Source: an uncultured Tenacibaculum sp. (GTDB taxonomy: Bacteria > Bacteroidota > Bacteroidia > Flavobacteriales > Flavobacteriaceae). From it: a stretch of DNA of 64,000 bases. Below the pieces are notes generated by a model. The model was not told the origin of the DNA, did no database searches, and saw nothing but the letters and a program-made list of their open reading frames with translations. The translations under genes were made by a program, and so were the position numbers. The stretch lies in the NCBI GenBank assembly GCA_947492185.1, contig CANLMR010000001.1, positions 868,001 to 932,000 on the forward strand, read 5' to 3'. Every line of letters begins with the position of its first letter. Within the stretch, counting starts at the first letter, position 1. Shown piece by piece: positions 26,010 through 36,200 of the stretch.

Positions 26010-26717
26010 ATGAAAAGAAGTTACTTACCTTTTTTAATGATCCTGTCTATCCTAATTTCAGCATGTTCAACAGAAGAAAATACGCCTGAAAACAATGATC
26101 AACCTTTATTAAAATCGTATAAATTAAGTAGGGATGCTAACGGTAGATATGCTATCGATGTAGATTTAGTTGAAGGAGCTTATACAGAAACGTATAAAGA
26201 CCAAACAACAAATACCAATAATATTTACGCTTACCAAGGCGATGATAATAAAGCACAAAGTAGAAGTGCTAGTAAAAACAATACATTAACTTTAGATAAT
26301 AACAGAATTGAAGTTGATGTATATGAAAATAATGTTCAAAAGAATTCAATTTGGGTTGAAGACGAAAACATTATGTTGGCTAAAGGAGAGATAACTCATA
26401 ACTTCTTAGAGTCATATAGTATTGAATATTTAGGAGGTGATCAGTATGTGTTAGATTTTAATGTACAAGAAGGAACATCAGTTTCTTTTGAATACAACGC
26501 CGATGAAAACATTTACGAAGTACATTTAAAAGAGGGTACTACTAACGGAACGCAGTTTACTAAGTTGTATAACAAATCTCCTAATTTGCCATTAAAAATA
26601 GATTTTGTAAATTACATATTAGTAAACTCACAAGCTAGAAGTGCTAGATCAACTGAATCATATGCAATGACAAAAACTCCTAGATGGGGTACAGAAGAAG
26701 GAGGTTTACCTAATTAA
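26010..26717 (+). CDS. Lipoprotein of unknown function
   Basis: A 235-residue lipoprotein with signal peptide and lipobox ISAC (lipidated C19), followed by an acidic linker and a strand-rich body with repeated YSIEYLGGDQYVLDF-like segments; no family is recognised. The mature start lacks the strong acidic surface-export pattern but begins STEENTPEN. It is 17 bp upstream of the TPR kinase gene, so it may be a sensor accessory or a target. Confidence 0.8.
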   Translation: MKRSYLPFLMILSILISACSTEENTPENNDQPLLKSYKLSRDANGRYAIDVDLVEGAYTETYKDQTTNTNNIYAYQGDDNKAQSRSASKNNTLTLDNNRIEVDVYENNVQKNSIWVEDENIMLAKGEITHNFLESYSIEYLGGDQYVLDFNVQEGTSVSFEYNADENIYEVHLKEGTTNGTQFTKLYNKSPNLPLKIDFVNYILVNSQARSARSTESYAMTKTPRWGTEEGGLPN

Positions 26718-26733
26718 TCGAATAAAATGAATA

Positions 26734-28563
26734 ATGCATAAGACCAAATTTTTTTTAATATTTATATTATTAGTTTTATGTCAAAAATTAAAAGCTGAGT
26801 CTAATGACTCGGCTTTTGGAATTTATACTCCACTTACACTTAAAGATAGTACCGCTTTACGGAAATATGAATTAGCTAAAATTTATTTTGATGAGAATAA
26901 ATATACTAGGTCATTAAAGTTATTATATTCTATAAATAAAAAATCAAGCGGAAGTAGATTGTTAGATGCTAGAATAAATTTACTCTTAGGAAATATATTA
27001 AACAAGTTTAATGATAGTCGTGAGATAAGTATTAGCTTAGATTCACTCTACATTGAAAAGGCTAAGTTGAAAGTAGAAGATTTAAATCCAGTTCCTTATC
27101 TTAAAAAATCTATTTCACTTCTCAAAAGCTATTCTGTAATAGAAGGAAATGAAGATTACAATCATAAAAATGAAATTTTAGGAAGTAGTTGTATAGCATT
27201 ATCATATTATTTTATGCATTCAGGTAAAAAAGATAGTGCTAAGTATTATTTACAAGAACTTGTAAAAATTGATGGAATTAGTGAAGGTGTTTTAACGAAT
27301 AAGGCTAAAGGGTTTACTAATCTTGGTAGAGTTTATGCTTTTGAAAAAGATTATAATAAAGCTGAAGATTTTTTCCTAAAATCAATAGAAATAAATGAAA
27401 TTATAAGAGATAATATAACCATAGCATTAGCTTATAATAACTTAGCTAATATTTATGTAGTCAGAGAGGATTATAAAGAGGCAAAGAAATTATATTCTAA
27501 GGCAATAGATTACATTGAAAATGAAAAATCATTAAAAGCAATTGAGAGACAAGAAATGCTTTATGACAATATTGCTTGGGCATTATATAAACTTAAAGAC
27601 TATACTGCGTATGAATATGTTACTAAATCCTACGGAATTCGAGATAGTTTAAAGCAAGGAGAACTTAAGAAGGCGTTAACTAATTTGAAAACAAAAAATG
27701 ACGTTAATATGGCGGTACAACAAGAACAAATTAAAACAGAACAACAAGAACGTAATACCTGGATAATTGGGGTTACAGGTATTGTAGTTTCTTTACTGTT
27801 GTTATACTTTGCCAATTTATATAAATTAAGACAGCGTAGTTTAAGTTTAAAACTATCACAAAATCAATTAGAGCAACAGCGTAAATTAGAGCGTTTAAAA
27901 TCGCAAAGCCAAGTAAAAATACTAAACGCTACTATAGATGGTAAAGAAACCGAACGCAAACAAATTGCAGAAATACTTCACGATAATGTAAGTGCGTTAT
28001 TATCATCGGCTAATATGCATTTACAAGCCAGTCAAAAACAATTTAAAGATACGGCTGTACCTATAGAATTGGCAAAAACTCAAGAAATTATAGCTGAGGC
28101 TTCCTTAAAAATTAGAGATTTATCGCATAACCTAATGTCTTCGGTATTGCTAAAATTTGGATTGGAATATGCGGTAAAAGATGTAGCTAAAAAGTTTTCC
28201 AATTCAACTATTAGAATCAATACAGCAATTCATAATGTGTATCGGTATTCTCAAGATTATGAAATTAAAATATTTAATATTATTCAAGAGTTAATTAATA
28301 ATATTTTAAAGCATAGTCAAGCAAATAATGCCTATGTAATTATGGAAGAAGAAGATGAGATGTTAAATATTATTGTAAAAGACGATGGTGTAGGTTTCAA
28401 AAACAAATCCGAAGAAGAAAAAGGAGTAGGGATTAACCAAATTAAAGCTCGTATTAATATGATGAATGGTACGTTTTTAATTGAATCTTCAAAAGGAATG
28501 GGAACCAAAACTACAATGAAAATTCCTGTTGTTCGAAAAAAAACTAGAGTGTACTCCGCTTAG
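26734..28563 (+). CDS. TPR-containing sensor histidine kinase, HisKA_3/DegS type
   Basis: A 609-residue kinase: signal peptide (residues 1-21), TPR-rich periplasmic region (about 70-300, e.g. AYNNLANIYVVREDYKEAK), one membrane helix (about 343-363), a coiled coil, a HisKA_3 dimerisation domain with phospho-acceptor H416 in IAEILHDNVSALLSS, and an ATPase domain with N box IIQELINNILKHS and DDGVGF. This kinase type pairs with NarL-like regulators, matching the regulator at 25133. Its last 20 bp overlap the convergent metallophosphoesterase gene. Confidence 0.93.
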   Translation: MHKTKFFLIFILLVLCQKLKAESNDSAFGIYTPLTLKDSTALRKYELAKIYFDENKYTRSLKLLYSINKKSSGSRLLDARINLLLGNILNKFNDSREISISLDSLYIEKAKLKVEDLNPVPYLKKSISLLKSYSVIEGNEDYNHKNEILGSSCIALSYYFMHSGKKDSAKYYLQELVKIDGISEGVLTNKAKGFTNLGRVYAFEKDYNKAEDFFLKSIEINEIIRDNITIALAYNNLANIYVVREDYKEAKKLYSKAIDYIENEKSLKAIERQEMLYDNIAWALYKLKDYTAYEYVTKSYGIRDSLKQGELKKALTNLKTKNDVNMAVQQEQIKTEQQERNTWIIGVTGIVVSLLLLYFANLYKLRQRSLSLKLSQNQLEQQRKLERLKSQSQVKILNATIDGKETERKQIAEILHDNVSALLSSANMHLQASQKQFKDTAVPIELAKTQEIIAEASLKIRDLSHNLMSSVLLKFGLEYAVKDVAKKFSNSTIRINTAIHNVYRYSQDYEIKIFNIIQELINNILKHSQANNAYVIMEEEDEMLNIIVKDDGVGFKNKSEEEKGVGINQIKARINMMNGTFLIESSKGMGTKTTMKIPVVRKKTRVYSA

Positions 28564-29047
28564 CCAACTCTATAACTTCCATATTTTTTATTTCTCCCTT
28601 ATCCAGTTCAAATCGAACCATAGTACGTATTTTATGAAATCCATGTTTTCCGGCAGCTCCAGGATTTATATGAAGTAAATTCAAGCTTTTATCAAATTGT
28701 ACTTTTAAAATATGAGAATGCCCACAAATAAAAATCTGAGGAGGATTTTTTTTGATACTTTCTCGAACACGCTGATTGTACTTGCCAGGATATCCACCAA
28801 TATGAGTAATCCAAACTGGAACATTTTCAACTTCAAACCTATTATCTAATGGAAATTCAGATCGTGCTTCGGCATTATCAATATTACCATAAACTCCACG
28901 TAAAGGTTTTAAAGCTTTAATAGTATCGGTAACTTTTAAATCACCAATGTCTCCAGCATGCCAAACTTCATCAGCTTGTTTTACAAATTTTAAAATTTGT
29001 TCGTCTATATAACTATGCGTGTCTGATAAGAGTAAGATTTTTTTCAC
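28544..29047 (-). CDS. YfcE/MJ0936-type metallophosphoesterase
   Basis: A 167-residue calcineurin-like phosphoesterase. All metal-binding motifs are visible: SDTHSYID, AGDIGD, GNIDN and CGHSHI, with the intervening THIGGYPG. The start is taken as the GTG complementing 29045-29047 (family start (V/M)KKILLLSDTHS); an ATG five codons upstream (29062) is the alternative. The substrate is probably a cyclic nucleotide or phosphodiester but cannot be deduced. Confidence 0.88.
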   Translation of the reverse strand: MKKILLLSDTHSYIDEQILKFVKQADEVWHAGDIGDLKVTDTIKALKPLRGVYGNIDNAEARSEFPLDNRFEVENVPVWITHIGGYPGKYNQRVRESIKKNPPQIFICGHSHILKVQFDKSLNLLHINPGAAGKHGFHKIRTMVRFELDKGEIKNMEVIELAKRSTL

Positions 29048-29078
29048 AAAACGAAAGTACAAAGAATTTGCTTTTTAT

Positions 29079-29161
29079 GTCATTGCGATTGAGGAACGAA
29101 AGAAGCAATCTTTATTAATCAAAGAGATTACTTCATTTCACGATGTTCCATTCGTAATGAC
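29079..29161. repeat. Dispersed inverted-repeat element, copy 4
   Basis: GTCATTGCGATTGAGGAACG at the left and CCATTCGTAATGAC at the right form inverted ends; inner AAGCAATCTTT and AGATTACTTCATTTCACG match the copies at 6046 and 10362. Confidence 0.8.
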
Positions 29162-29187
29162 GGATATTTATAGTAATTATACTATTT

Positions 29188-29294
29188 GTCATTCCCACGA
29201 TCTATGCTGAACTAGATTCAGTAAGACGGAAATCTATTTTATCTAATTCTCATAATGAGGTTCCGCATCTCCCGAAGGATCGGGACGGAATGAC
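29188..29294. repeat. Dispersed inverted-repeat element, GTCATTCCC type
   Basis: GTCATTCCCAC at the left end and ACGGAATGAC at the right end are inverted; inner short palindromes include GACGGAAATC and CTCCCGAAGGATCGGGACG. It lies 26 bp from copy 4. Confidence 0.7.
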
Positions 29295-29434
29295 ATTTTA
29301 AATATTAATTTTTATCATGATTGATTAAAGAAAAGACAATCTTTCAGTCATTGATTATTAAAGTTTTTTTAAGAAAAGATCAAAACTAATAACCAAATAA
29401 AATCCGTAGTTTAGCTTTTTAAAAAAGTAATTTC

Positions 29435-30169
29435 TTGAGGTATTTTTTAGAACTTTCGTACAACGGTAAAAATTACTTTGGTTGGCAAGTTCAGCCTGAT
29501 GTAATATCGGTTCAAGAAAAAATTACAATAGCTTTAAGTACAATTTTAAGGAAAGAAATGGCCATTGTAGGAGCAGGAAGAACCGATTCTGGAGTACATG
29601 CATCTCAAATGTATGCTCATTTTGATTTTGAAGAAGAATTAGATGAGAATTTTACCTACAAACTAAATGCAATTTTACCTAATGATATTGTAATTTATAA
29701 AACGATTAAAGTTGCAGATGATGCACATGCAAGATTTGATGCGACAAGCAGAAGCTATGAGTATAAAATATGGCTAGGAAGAAACCCTTTTTTACTAGAT
29801 ACTAGTTGGCAACTTAATTATAAAAACGTCGACATTGATGTAATGAATAAAGCAGCTGAATTGTTATATGAATACGAAGATTTCGAATGCTTTTCTAAGG
29901 TAAAAACAGATGTTAATACTTTTAATTGTAAGGTTACAAATGCTGTGTGGAAACTAAATGGAAATGAACTAACTTTTTATATTTCTGCTGATCGCTTTCT
30001 AAGAAACATGGTAAGAGCAATTGTAGGAACATTATTAGATATTGGATTACATAAGAAATTGGTAGAGAATTTTAAAGGAATTATAGAAAGTAAGAATAGA
30101 AGTAATGCCGGAGTTTCGGTGCCTGCAAAAGGATTATTTTTAACTAAAGTTGAATACGATTATATTTAA
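29435..30169 (+). CDS. truA: tRNA pseudouridine(38-40) synthase TruA
   Basis: A 244-residue enzyme isomerising uridines 38-40 of the tRNA anticodon stem. Catalytic D51 is in GAGRTDSGVHA; the N-terminal LSYNGKNYFGWQ and C-terminal RFLRNMVRAIVGTL are conserved. The start is the TTG at 29435, the only codon giving the expected MRYFLELSYNG start. It is followed after 3 bp by the ABC exporter gene. Confidence 0.96.
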   Translation: MRYFLELSYNGKNYFGWQVQPDVISVQEKITIALSTILRKEMAIVGAGRTDSGVHASQMYAHFDFEEELDENFTYKLNAILPNDIVIYKTIKVADDAHARFDATSRSYEYKIWLGRNPFLLDTSWQLNYKNVDIDVMNKAAELLYEYEDFECFSKVKTDVNTFNCKVTNAVWKLNGNELTFYISADRFLRNMVRAIVGTLLDIGLHKKLVENFKGIIESKNRSNAGVSVPAKGLFLTKVEYDYI

Positions 30170-30172
30170 ATT

Positions 30173-31936
30173 GTGAGTAAAACTAAAACAGGAAATGCAT
30201 TTGATTTGAAAATTTTTGTGAGACTAATGAGTTTCGCAAAAAAATATAGAACTCAATTTTGGATTGCAGCTATATCAACAATTCTTTTAGCAGGATTTTC
30301 AGTAGCTAGTCCAGTTATTTTATATAAAGCTATTGAAGATTTTACAACTACTAAAGATGCTACTAGGTTATTATATTTTACAATAGCTATGCTATCTGTA
30401 TTATTAGCTCAAGTGGTATTGCAATTTTCATTTATTTATTATGCCAATTGGGTAGGACAGAATATTATTAAGGACATACGAGCAAAAATCTTTAGTAAGA
30501 TTTTAGAGTTTAAAATGACATATTTCGATAACAATTCTGTAGGGAAATTAGTTACTAGGGTGGTTTCAGATATAGAAACTATAGCAAATTTCTTTTCTCA
30601 AGGAGTTTTTATGATAGTAAGTGATATTTTAAAAATGTTGGTTGTTGTTGTTGTTATGTTAGTCATCAATTGGAAATTAGCAATTATAGCGCTGTCGGTT
30701 TTACCAATTTTAATTTATGCAACAAAACTATTTCAAATAGCTATTAAAAAAACATTTCAAGATGTTCGAAATCAAGTAGCCAATTTAAATGGTTTTGTGC
30801 AAGAACGTGTTACTGGAATGAAAATAGTACAATTGTTCAATAGAGAAAAAATTGAATACAATAACTTTAAAGAAATTAATAACAAACATAAAGAAGCACA
30901 TATAAAAACAGTTTGGTATTACTCTATATTTTTTCCAATAGCAGAAATTATGTCTTCGATAGCTATTGGTTTAATTGTTTGGTATGGAGGATTGCAAGTG
31001 ATTGAAAATGATACATTAAATATAGCTGCAATAATTAGCTTTATTCAAATGGCACAAATGTTATTTAGGCCTTTGCGTCAAATTGCAGATAAATTCAATC
31101 AATTGCAAATGGGAATTGTTTCAGGAGAACGAGTTTTTAAAGTTATAGACACCGAAAGTTCTATTGATAAATATGGAACTAAAGCTGCAAGTAATTTACA
31201 AGGAGATATTGATTTTAACAATGTGCGATTTAGTTATGTTGAGGGAGAAGAAATATTAAAAGGAATAAATTTTAATGTAAATAAAGGAGAAACTATTGCA
31301 ATTGTAGGTTCTACTGGAGCTGGAAAATCAACAATTATCAATTTAATAAGTCGTTTTTATGAAATTGATAGTGGAGAAATTGCTGTAGATGGAATTCCAG
31401 TTCAAGAGTATGATTTAAGTTCTTTAAGAAATCAAGTTGCCGTGGTATTACAAGATGTGTTTTTATTTTCGGATACAATATTTAATAACATTACACTCCG
31501 TAACGAAACAATTACTTTAGAAGAAGTAAAAGAAGCAGCAAAACAAATTGGTATTCATGATTTTATTGAAAGCTTACCTAATGGTTATAATTATAATGTA
31601 AAAGAAAGAGGAGCAATGCTTTCTTCAGGTCAACGTCAGTTAATCGCATTTTTAAGAGCATATGTAAGTAGTCCAAGTATTTTAATTTTAGATGAAGCCA
31701 CATCATCTGTAGATACTGAATCTGAACAAATGATTCAATATGCGACAGATAAGATTACAAAAAATAGAACTTCAATAGTAATTGCTCACAGATTAGCAAC
31801 TATAAAAAAGGCAGATAAAATCTTAGTGATGGATAAAGGAAATATAGTTGAACAAGGTAGTCATAAAGAATTATTGAAAAAAGAAGGTTACTATCGTAAT
31901 TTGTATGAAAAACAGTTTAGTACAGAAGTAATATAA
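30173..31936 (+). CDS. ABC-type exporter, fused permease and ATPase (MsbA-like)
   Basis: A 587-residue half-transporter: six-helix membrane domain (about residues 20-310) and ATPase domain (about 335-580) with Walker A GSTGAGKST, Q loop VLQDVF, Walker B ILILDEATSS and H-loop IAHRLAT. The signature motif reads LSSGQ instead of LSGGQ. The start is GTG at 30173, 3 bp after truA, so the two are cotranscribed. Likely a lipid or drug exporter; the substrate is unknown. Confidence 0.93.
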   Translation: MSKTKTGNAFDLKIFVRLMSFAKKYRTQFWIAAISTILLAGFSVASPVILYKAIEDFTTTKDATRLLYFTIAMLSVLLAQVVLQFSFIYYANWVGQNIIKDIRAKIFSKILEFKMTYFDNNSVGKLVTRVVSDIETIANFFSQGVFMIVSDILKMLVVVVVMLVINWKLAIIALSVLPILIYATKLFQIAIKKTFQDVRNQVANLNGFVQERVTGMKIVQLFNREKIEYNNFKEINNKHKEAHIKTVWYYSIFFPIAEIMSSIAIGLIVWYGGLQVIENDTLNIAAIISFIQMAQMLFRPLRQIADKFNQLQMGIVSGERVFKVIDTESSIDKYGTKAASNLQGDIDFNNVRFSYVEGEEILKGINFNVNKGETIAIVGSTGAGKSTIINLISRFYEIDSGEIAVDGIPVQEYDLSSLRNQVAVVLQDVFLFSDTIFNNITLRNETITLEEVKEAAKQIGIHDFIESLPNGYNYNVKERGAMLSSGQRQLIAFLRAYVSSPSILILDEATSSVDTESEQMIQYATDKITKNRTSIVIAHRLATIKKADKILVMDKGNIVEQGSHKELLKKEGYYRNLYEKQFSTEVI

Positions 31937-31950
31937 TTAGTTCTCTTTTA

Positions 31951-31981
31951 TTTGATTAATATAATCAAAACGCTACATTTG
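31951..31981 (+). promoter_or_regulatory. Promoter of the Ala/Lys/Glu-rich lipoprotein gene
   Basis: TTTG (31951-31954), a 19-bp spacer and TACATTTG (31974-31981): a full match to the Bacteroidetes -33/-7 consensus TTTG-N19-TAnnTTTG, 35 bp before the start codon. The clearest promoter in the window. Confidence 0.75.
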
Positions 31982-32015
31982 TTATTCAATCACAAAAACT
32001 TAAAATACATAAACG

Positions 32016-32447
32016 ATGAAAAAAGTAATTTTATCTCTATTTGTAGTTGGTTCTTTAATGGCTACATCTTGCAAGAAAGCAAAAGAAGCAAAAGAAGAAG
32101 TAACTGAAGCTACTGAAAAAGTAGTTGAAAAAACTGAAGAAGCAGCTAAAACTGTAGTTGAAAAAACTGAGGAAGCTGTAAAAACTATTCAGTCTGCTAT
32201 CGAAGGTGTTAGTATTCCTGAATTTGCTGATGCTAAAGTAGGTGAGCACTTAAAAGCTTACTCTGAGTATGCAAAAGAATATATAGATGCTGGGAAAGAC
32301 GCATATAAAAATGCTGGCTTAGTAAAGAAAGGTGCTGATTTAGTAGCAAAAGGTAAAGAAATCGTTGGAGGTTTAGACGAAGAAGCTGCTAAGAAATTTA
32401 ATAGCGTTTTAACTGCTATACAAGCAAAAATGGCTCCTGCAAAATAA
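32016..32447 (+). CDS. Lipoprotein with helical Ala/Lys/Glu repeats
   Basis: A 143-residue lipoprotein: lipobox ATSC with lipidated C19, then near-exact repeats of an 11-12 residue unit of the form VEKTEEAxKT (about residues 35-65) predicting an amphipathic coiled helix, then a second helical region. No catalytic motif is visible. The strong promoter and terminator and the uniform codon choice suggest abundant expression, possibly as a structural envelope protein (inference). Confidence 0.85.
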   Translation: MKKVILSLFVVGSLMATSCKKAKEAKEEVTEATEKVVEKTEEAAKTVVEKTEEAVKTIQSAIEGVSIPEFADAKVGEHLKAYSEYAKEYIDAGKDAYKNAGLVKKGADLVAKGKEIVGGLDEEAAKKFNSVLTAIQAKMAPAK

Positions 32448-32469
32448 TTATAGTTTTACAGACTATTAT

Positions 32470-32500
32470 AAAAAGGCTTACGTAACGTAAGCCTTTTTTA
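32470..32500 (+). terminator. Intrinsic terminator after the lipoprotein gene
   Basis: AAAAAGGCTTACG-TAA-CGTAAGCCTTTTT, a 13-bp stem with T run, 23 bp after the stop codon. Confidence 0.9.
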
Positions 32501-32716
32501 TTTCCTTCTTAATTAAAAGTGTCTTTCACAAAAAGTTTTTTTTAGTTAACTATTTACATTTTGTACAATTCCTACAAATTGTTAAAATAAAACCTCAAAT
32601 TAAAGCTTAATTCATTGCTTTTAAGTGTATTATGGTTATATTTAAGTAATGAATTGTGCCAAATAAATTGAGCTTAAAACAATGTAGTACTACTTACAAA
32701 CTCAATTCTTACAACT

Positions 32717-32862
32717 AGAATAATATTTTAAGTAAGAGTCCCCTAAAAATTCTTCAATTAAAATATTCCTGATTCTAGAAAAATTTTAAACTATAATATT
32801 AATTCAACTTTAATAATTTAAAAAGTAAATTATAGTTGAACAGGAGAATTATTAACTAAAAA
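32717..32862 (+). repeat. Cellulase leader element, copy 1
   Basis: A 5' block (AATATTTTAAGTAAGAGTCC then CTAAAAATTCTTCAATTAAA) and a 3' block (32827-32862, with TTATAGTTGAACAGGAGAA). The 36-bp 3' block differs from copy 2 at only three positions. Confidence 0.7.
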
Positions 32863-33059
32863 CAAAAACCATTTTAATACCATTGAAAATGTGGTGAAAT
32901 TTTCCAAGTTCTGATACAACGCCAATCAGAAACTTATGGGTTTAAATATTGTAAGTGTATAAAAGAGTATTTAAGAATATTTTAAATAAACTTATATGAA
33001 GAAATCAAACTAAATAATGAGTAAGTGATTATAAACGAACTCTTTTCTTAATCTAGATA

Positions 33060-33192
33060 GATATTTTAATAAGACCCCAAATTCTTCAATAAAAATATCG
33101 CTGAACCTAGTATTTCATTTTAAAAAACTAATCGATTGTAATTAGAAATCAATTCTAAATTATAGTTGAAAAGGAGACTTATTATCTAAAAA
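33060..33192 (+). repeat. Cellulase leader element, copy 2 (directly before the gene)
   Basis: Same two blocks as copy 1: ATATTTTAATAAGACCCCAA with ATTCTTCAATAAAAATAT, and TTATAGTTGAAAAGGAGACT (3' block 33157-33192). It ends 25 bp before the cellulase ATG. AAGGAGA could serve as an unusually good ribosome-binding sequence for this phylum, although it is farther from the ATG than normal. Confidence 0.7.
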
Positions 33193-33217
33193 ATAACCTA
33201 AAATTAATTTACCTATC

Positions 33218-36200
33218 ATGAAACTTAAACTATTATGCGTTGGTATATTCCTCGCGCTTTCCGTCAATCTTGCTGCTCAATTTAATTATGGGGAAGCATT
33301 ACAAAAATCACTTTACTTTTATGAAGCACAACAATCAGGTGAGCTTCCTTCATGGAATAGAGTTCCTTGGAGAGCAGATTCCGCTTTAAACGATGGTTCC
33401 GATGTTGGATTAGATTTAACAGGAGGATGGTATGATGCTGGAGATCATGTAAAATTTAATTTTCCAATGGCATACACAGTTACAACTTTAGCTTGGGGAG
33501 GAATTGAATTTAAAGATGCCTACATACAATCAGGGCAATACGATATTTTAAAAAGAAACTTACGATTTGTAACCGATTATTTCCTAAAATGTCATACAGG
33601 TCCTAATGAATATTGGGGACAAGTAGCGGCAGGTGGAATTGATCATGCGTGGTGGGGACCAGCAGAAGTTAATCCTCAACCAAGAGAATCATTTAAAATT
33701 TCTGGAGCAAATGGAGGATCAGATTTAGCAGGAGAAACTGCGGCAGCTCTTGCTGCGGTAAGTATATTATTTCAAGATGATGATCAAGTCTATAGTGCTC
33801 GATTACTTCAGAGTGCAGAAGAGTTATATGATTATGCAGATAGAGTTAGAGAGGCATATTCTAATACCATAACAGATGCTGCGGGTTTTTATCGTTCATT
33901 CAGTAATTACGAAGATGAAATTGTATGGGGAGCTGCATGGCTATATCGTGCTACAAATGATAACAAATATTTAGTTAAAGCAGAAGCAGAGTACGATAAC
34001 ATGCAAAGAGAAGGACAAAGTGCCATTGCAAAATATAAAGAGGCTTTTTCTTGGGATGACAAAGCTTATGGCGCTTATGTCCTTCTTTCTATCTTAACAG
34101 GAAAAGATAAATATAAACAAGATGCAGAACGAAATTTAAATTGGTGGACTGGTGTTGGAGTAAATGGAGATGTAGTGCCAACTACTCCAGGAGGTTTGCC
34201 TCATATAAGACAATGGGGAACCTTAAGATATGCTAATAATGAAGCTTTTTTAGCTTTGGTTTATAGTGATAAAGTGTCTACAAATCCAACACAACAAACC
34301 GCATATAGAAATTATGCAAAATTTATGACGGATTATACTTTAGGTGATAATCCAATTAATAGAAGTTTCATGGTTGGTTTTGGAAATAATCCAGCAAATA
34401 AACCACATCATCGCGGAGCACATGGAGGTTGGACAAATAATTGTTCTGGTGTTCCTGATACGTCAAGTCATATTTTATATGGAGCAGTAGTTGGTGGACC
34501 TAAAAGTCCAGCTAATGATGGCTTTGCTGATGATAGATGTGAATTTATTGCAAATGAAGTAGCTTGTGATTACAATGCAGGAATTACAGGTGTATTAGCT
34601 TGGATGTATGGTAGTTTTGGAGGAACACCATTAGCAACTTTCCCACCTGCTTCAGCGGGTATTCCAACTCGATCTGAAGTACGAACTATGTCTAAATTTA
34701 ATAGTAATAATGCTTCAGGAAGCACAGTTCAAATTCGAGTGCAAAATAGAACAGCATGGCCAGCTAGAGTTACCGATAAGATTTCATACAGATACTTTTT
34801 TGATATTTCTGAAGGTGTAGCACAAGGTTTAACTATTGCTGATTATCAGCCAACATTAAATGCAGTACAAGGAAATAGTATTATAACTATTGGAACATGG
34901 GACGCAAGCCGAAATATTTATTATGCTGAAGTTTCTTTAGTGGGAGAGCAAATTTCTCCAATTGGTGATCCACAATTTAGAAGAGAAACACAGTTAAATT
35001 TTAGAGTAGGTAATGGAGTGCCTTATGATATTACCAATGATTGGTCTGCTCAAGGAATTGGTGGAACAGAAATAGAAAGTACTAATATTCCTGTGTATGA
35101 TAACGGCGTATTAGTATTTGGAAATGAACCAGATGGTGGGAATACTCCTATAGCCGCTTTTACAGCTACACCAGAATCAGGAATTGCTCCACTAGAGGTA
35201 CAATTCAATGCTGCTACTTCTTCTGATCCTAACGGAGATGCATTAACTTATTCTTGGAATTTTGGTAATGGAACTACTTCAACTTTAGTAAATCCCGTAG
35301 TAACATATACAGCAGTGGGGCCTTATGAGGTAACTTTAACGGTTAGTGATGGTACAAATATATCTTCACCGGTTACTAAAATCATCGAAGTTACAGACGG
35401 GAGCCCGATAGCTTTATTTACTGCAACAACTAATAGCGGAGTTGCTCCACTCACCGTCGGTTTTGATGCATCTTCATCTACAGATCCTTCAGGAGGAGGT
35501 TTGTCTTATTCATGGGATTTAGGAAATGGTACTTCAGCTACAACAGTGAATGCTTCAACAATTTATGATGTTGGAACCTATACAGTAACGCTAACCGTTA
35601 CAAATTCAGCAGGACAATCTGATACAGCAACGAAAGTTATTACAGCTTCAGATGGAAATATAAGTTGCGCTTTCGGTGCACCAACAACTAATGCATTGCT
35701 GTCAATAAATGGAGAGTTTGATAATGTTTTTGTCCTTGGTAATGGAGGTCCGAATCTAGATAATGTTACTAAATTTACGATTAATTGGGATTTAGCAAAT
35801 CAAGGTTTATATCAGTTTGCATTCAATACCAATAACGGAACACCAAATTGGTATGTAGATTTAAGAACTAGTTCTACAAATAACTTTGGAAATGCTCAAC
35901 CGTCAATAACATTTACAAATTCTGGATTTCCAGGACTAGATGGAGCCTATTGGGTTACTATAGATCAAGGAAACCTTGCGTTAGTTTCACAATCAGGGGG
36001 ATATACAATATATTTCAGTTCTACAGCAATTGTTCCAAATTGTGGTGATTCAAACCCTCCTCAAGTCGATGGAGGAATTATTTCTGGTGGGCCTTTTGAT
36101 TTTACAGTTTCAGATGGAGTTATAGATAATGTTTCTGGTATAGCACTAACGGGTAATATTGGAACTAATTCTACATGGGTAATTACAAATGCAAATAATG

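Larger units (their letters stand above)
29048..29434. other. 387-bp non-coding stretch made mainly of dispersed repeats
   Basis: Holds two dispersed-repeat elements (29079-29161 and 29188-29294), then an AT-rich segment before truA. The open frame across 29019-29210 runs through repeat DNA and is not considered a gene. Confidence 0.65.
32448..33217. other. 770-bp non-coding region upstream of the GH9-GH48 cellulase
   Basis: No credible gene on either strand. It contains the upstream gene's terminator, two diverged copies of a leader element (about 32715-32862 and 33060-33192), and between them AT-rich DNA that could be the remains of a lost gene. Copy 1 is followed by ATG-TGG-TGA, an immediate stop, where copy 2 is followed by the real cellulase start. 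Confidence 0.65.

Noticed and set aside
29019..29210. 63-codon plus-strand frame near the metallophosphoesterase start
   Set aside because: It starts inside the phosphoesterase gene on the opposite strand and then runs through dispersed-repeat DNA, so it is an accidental frame.
32880..33030. Possible short gene after leader copy 1
   Set aside because: The only ATG in the expected place is followed by a stop within two codons; the DNA is non-coding or a remnant.
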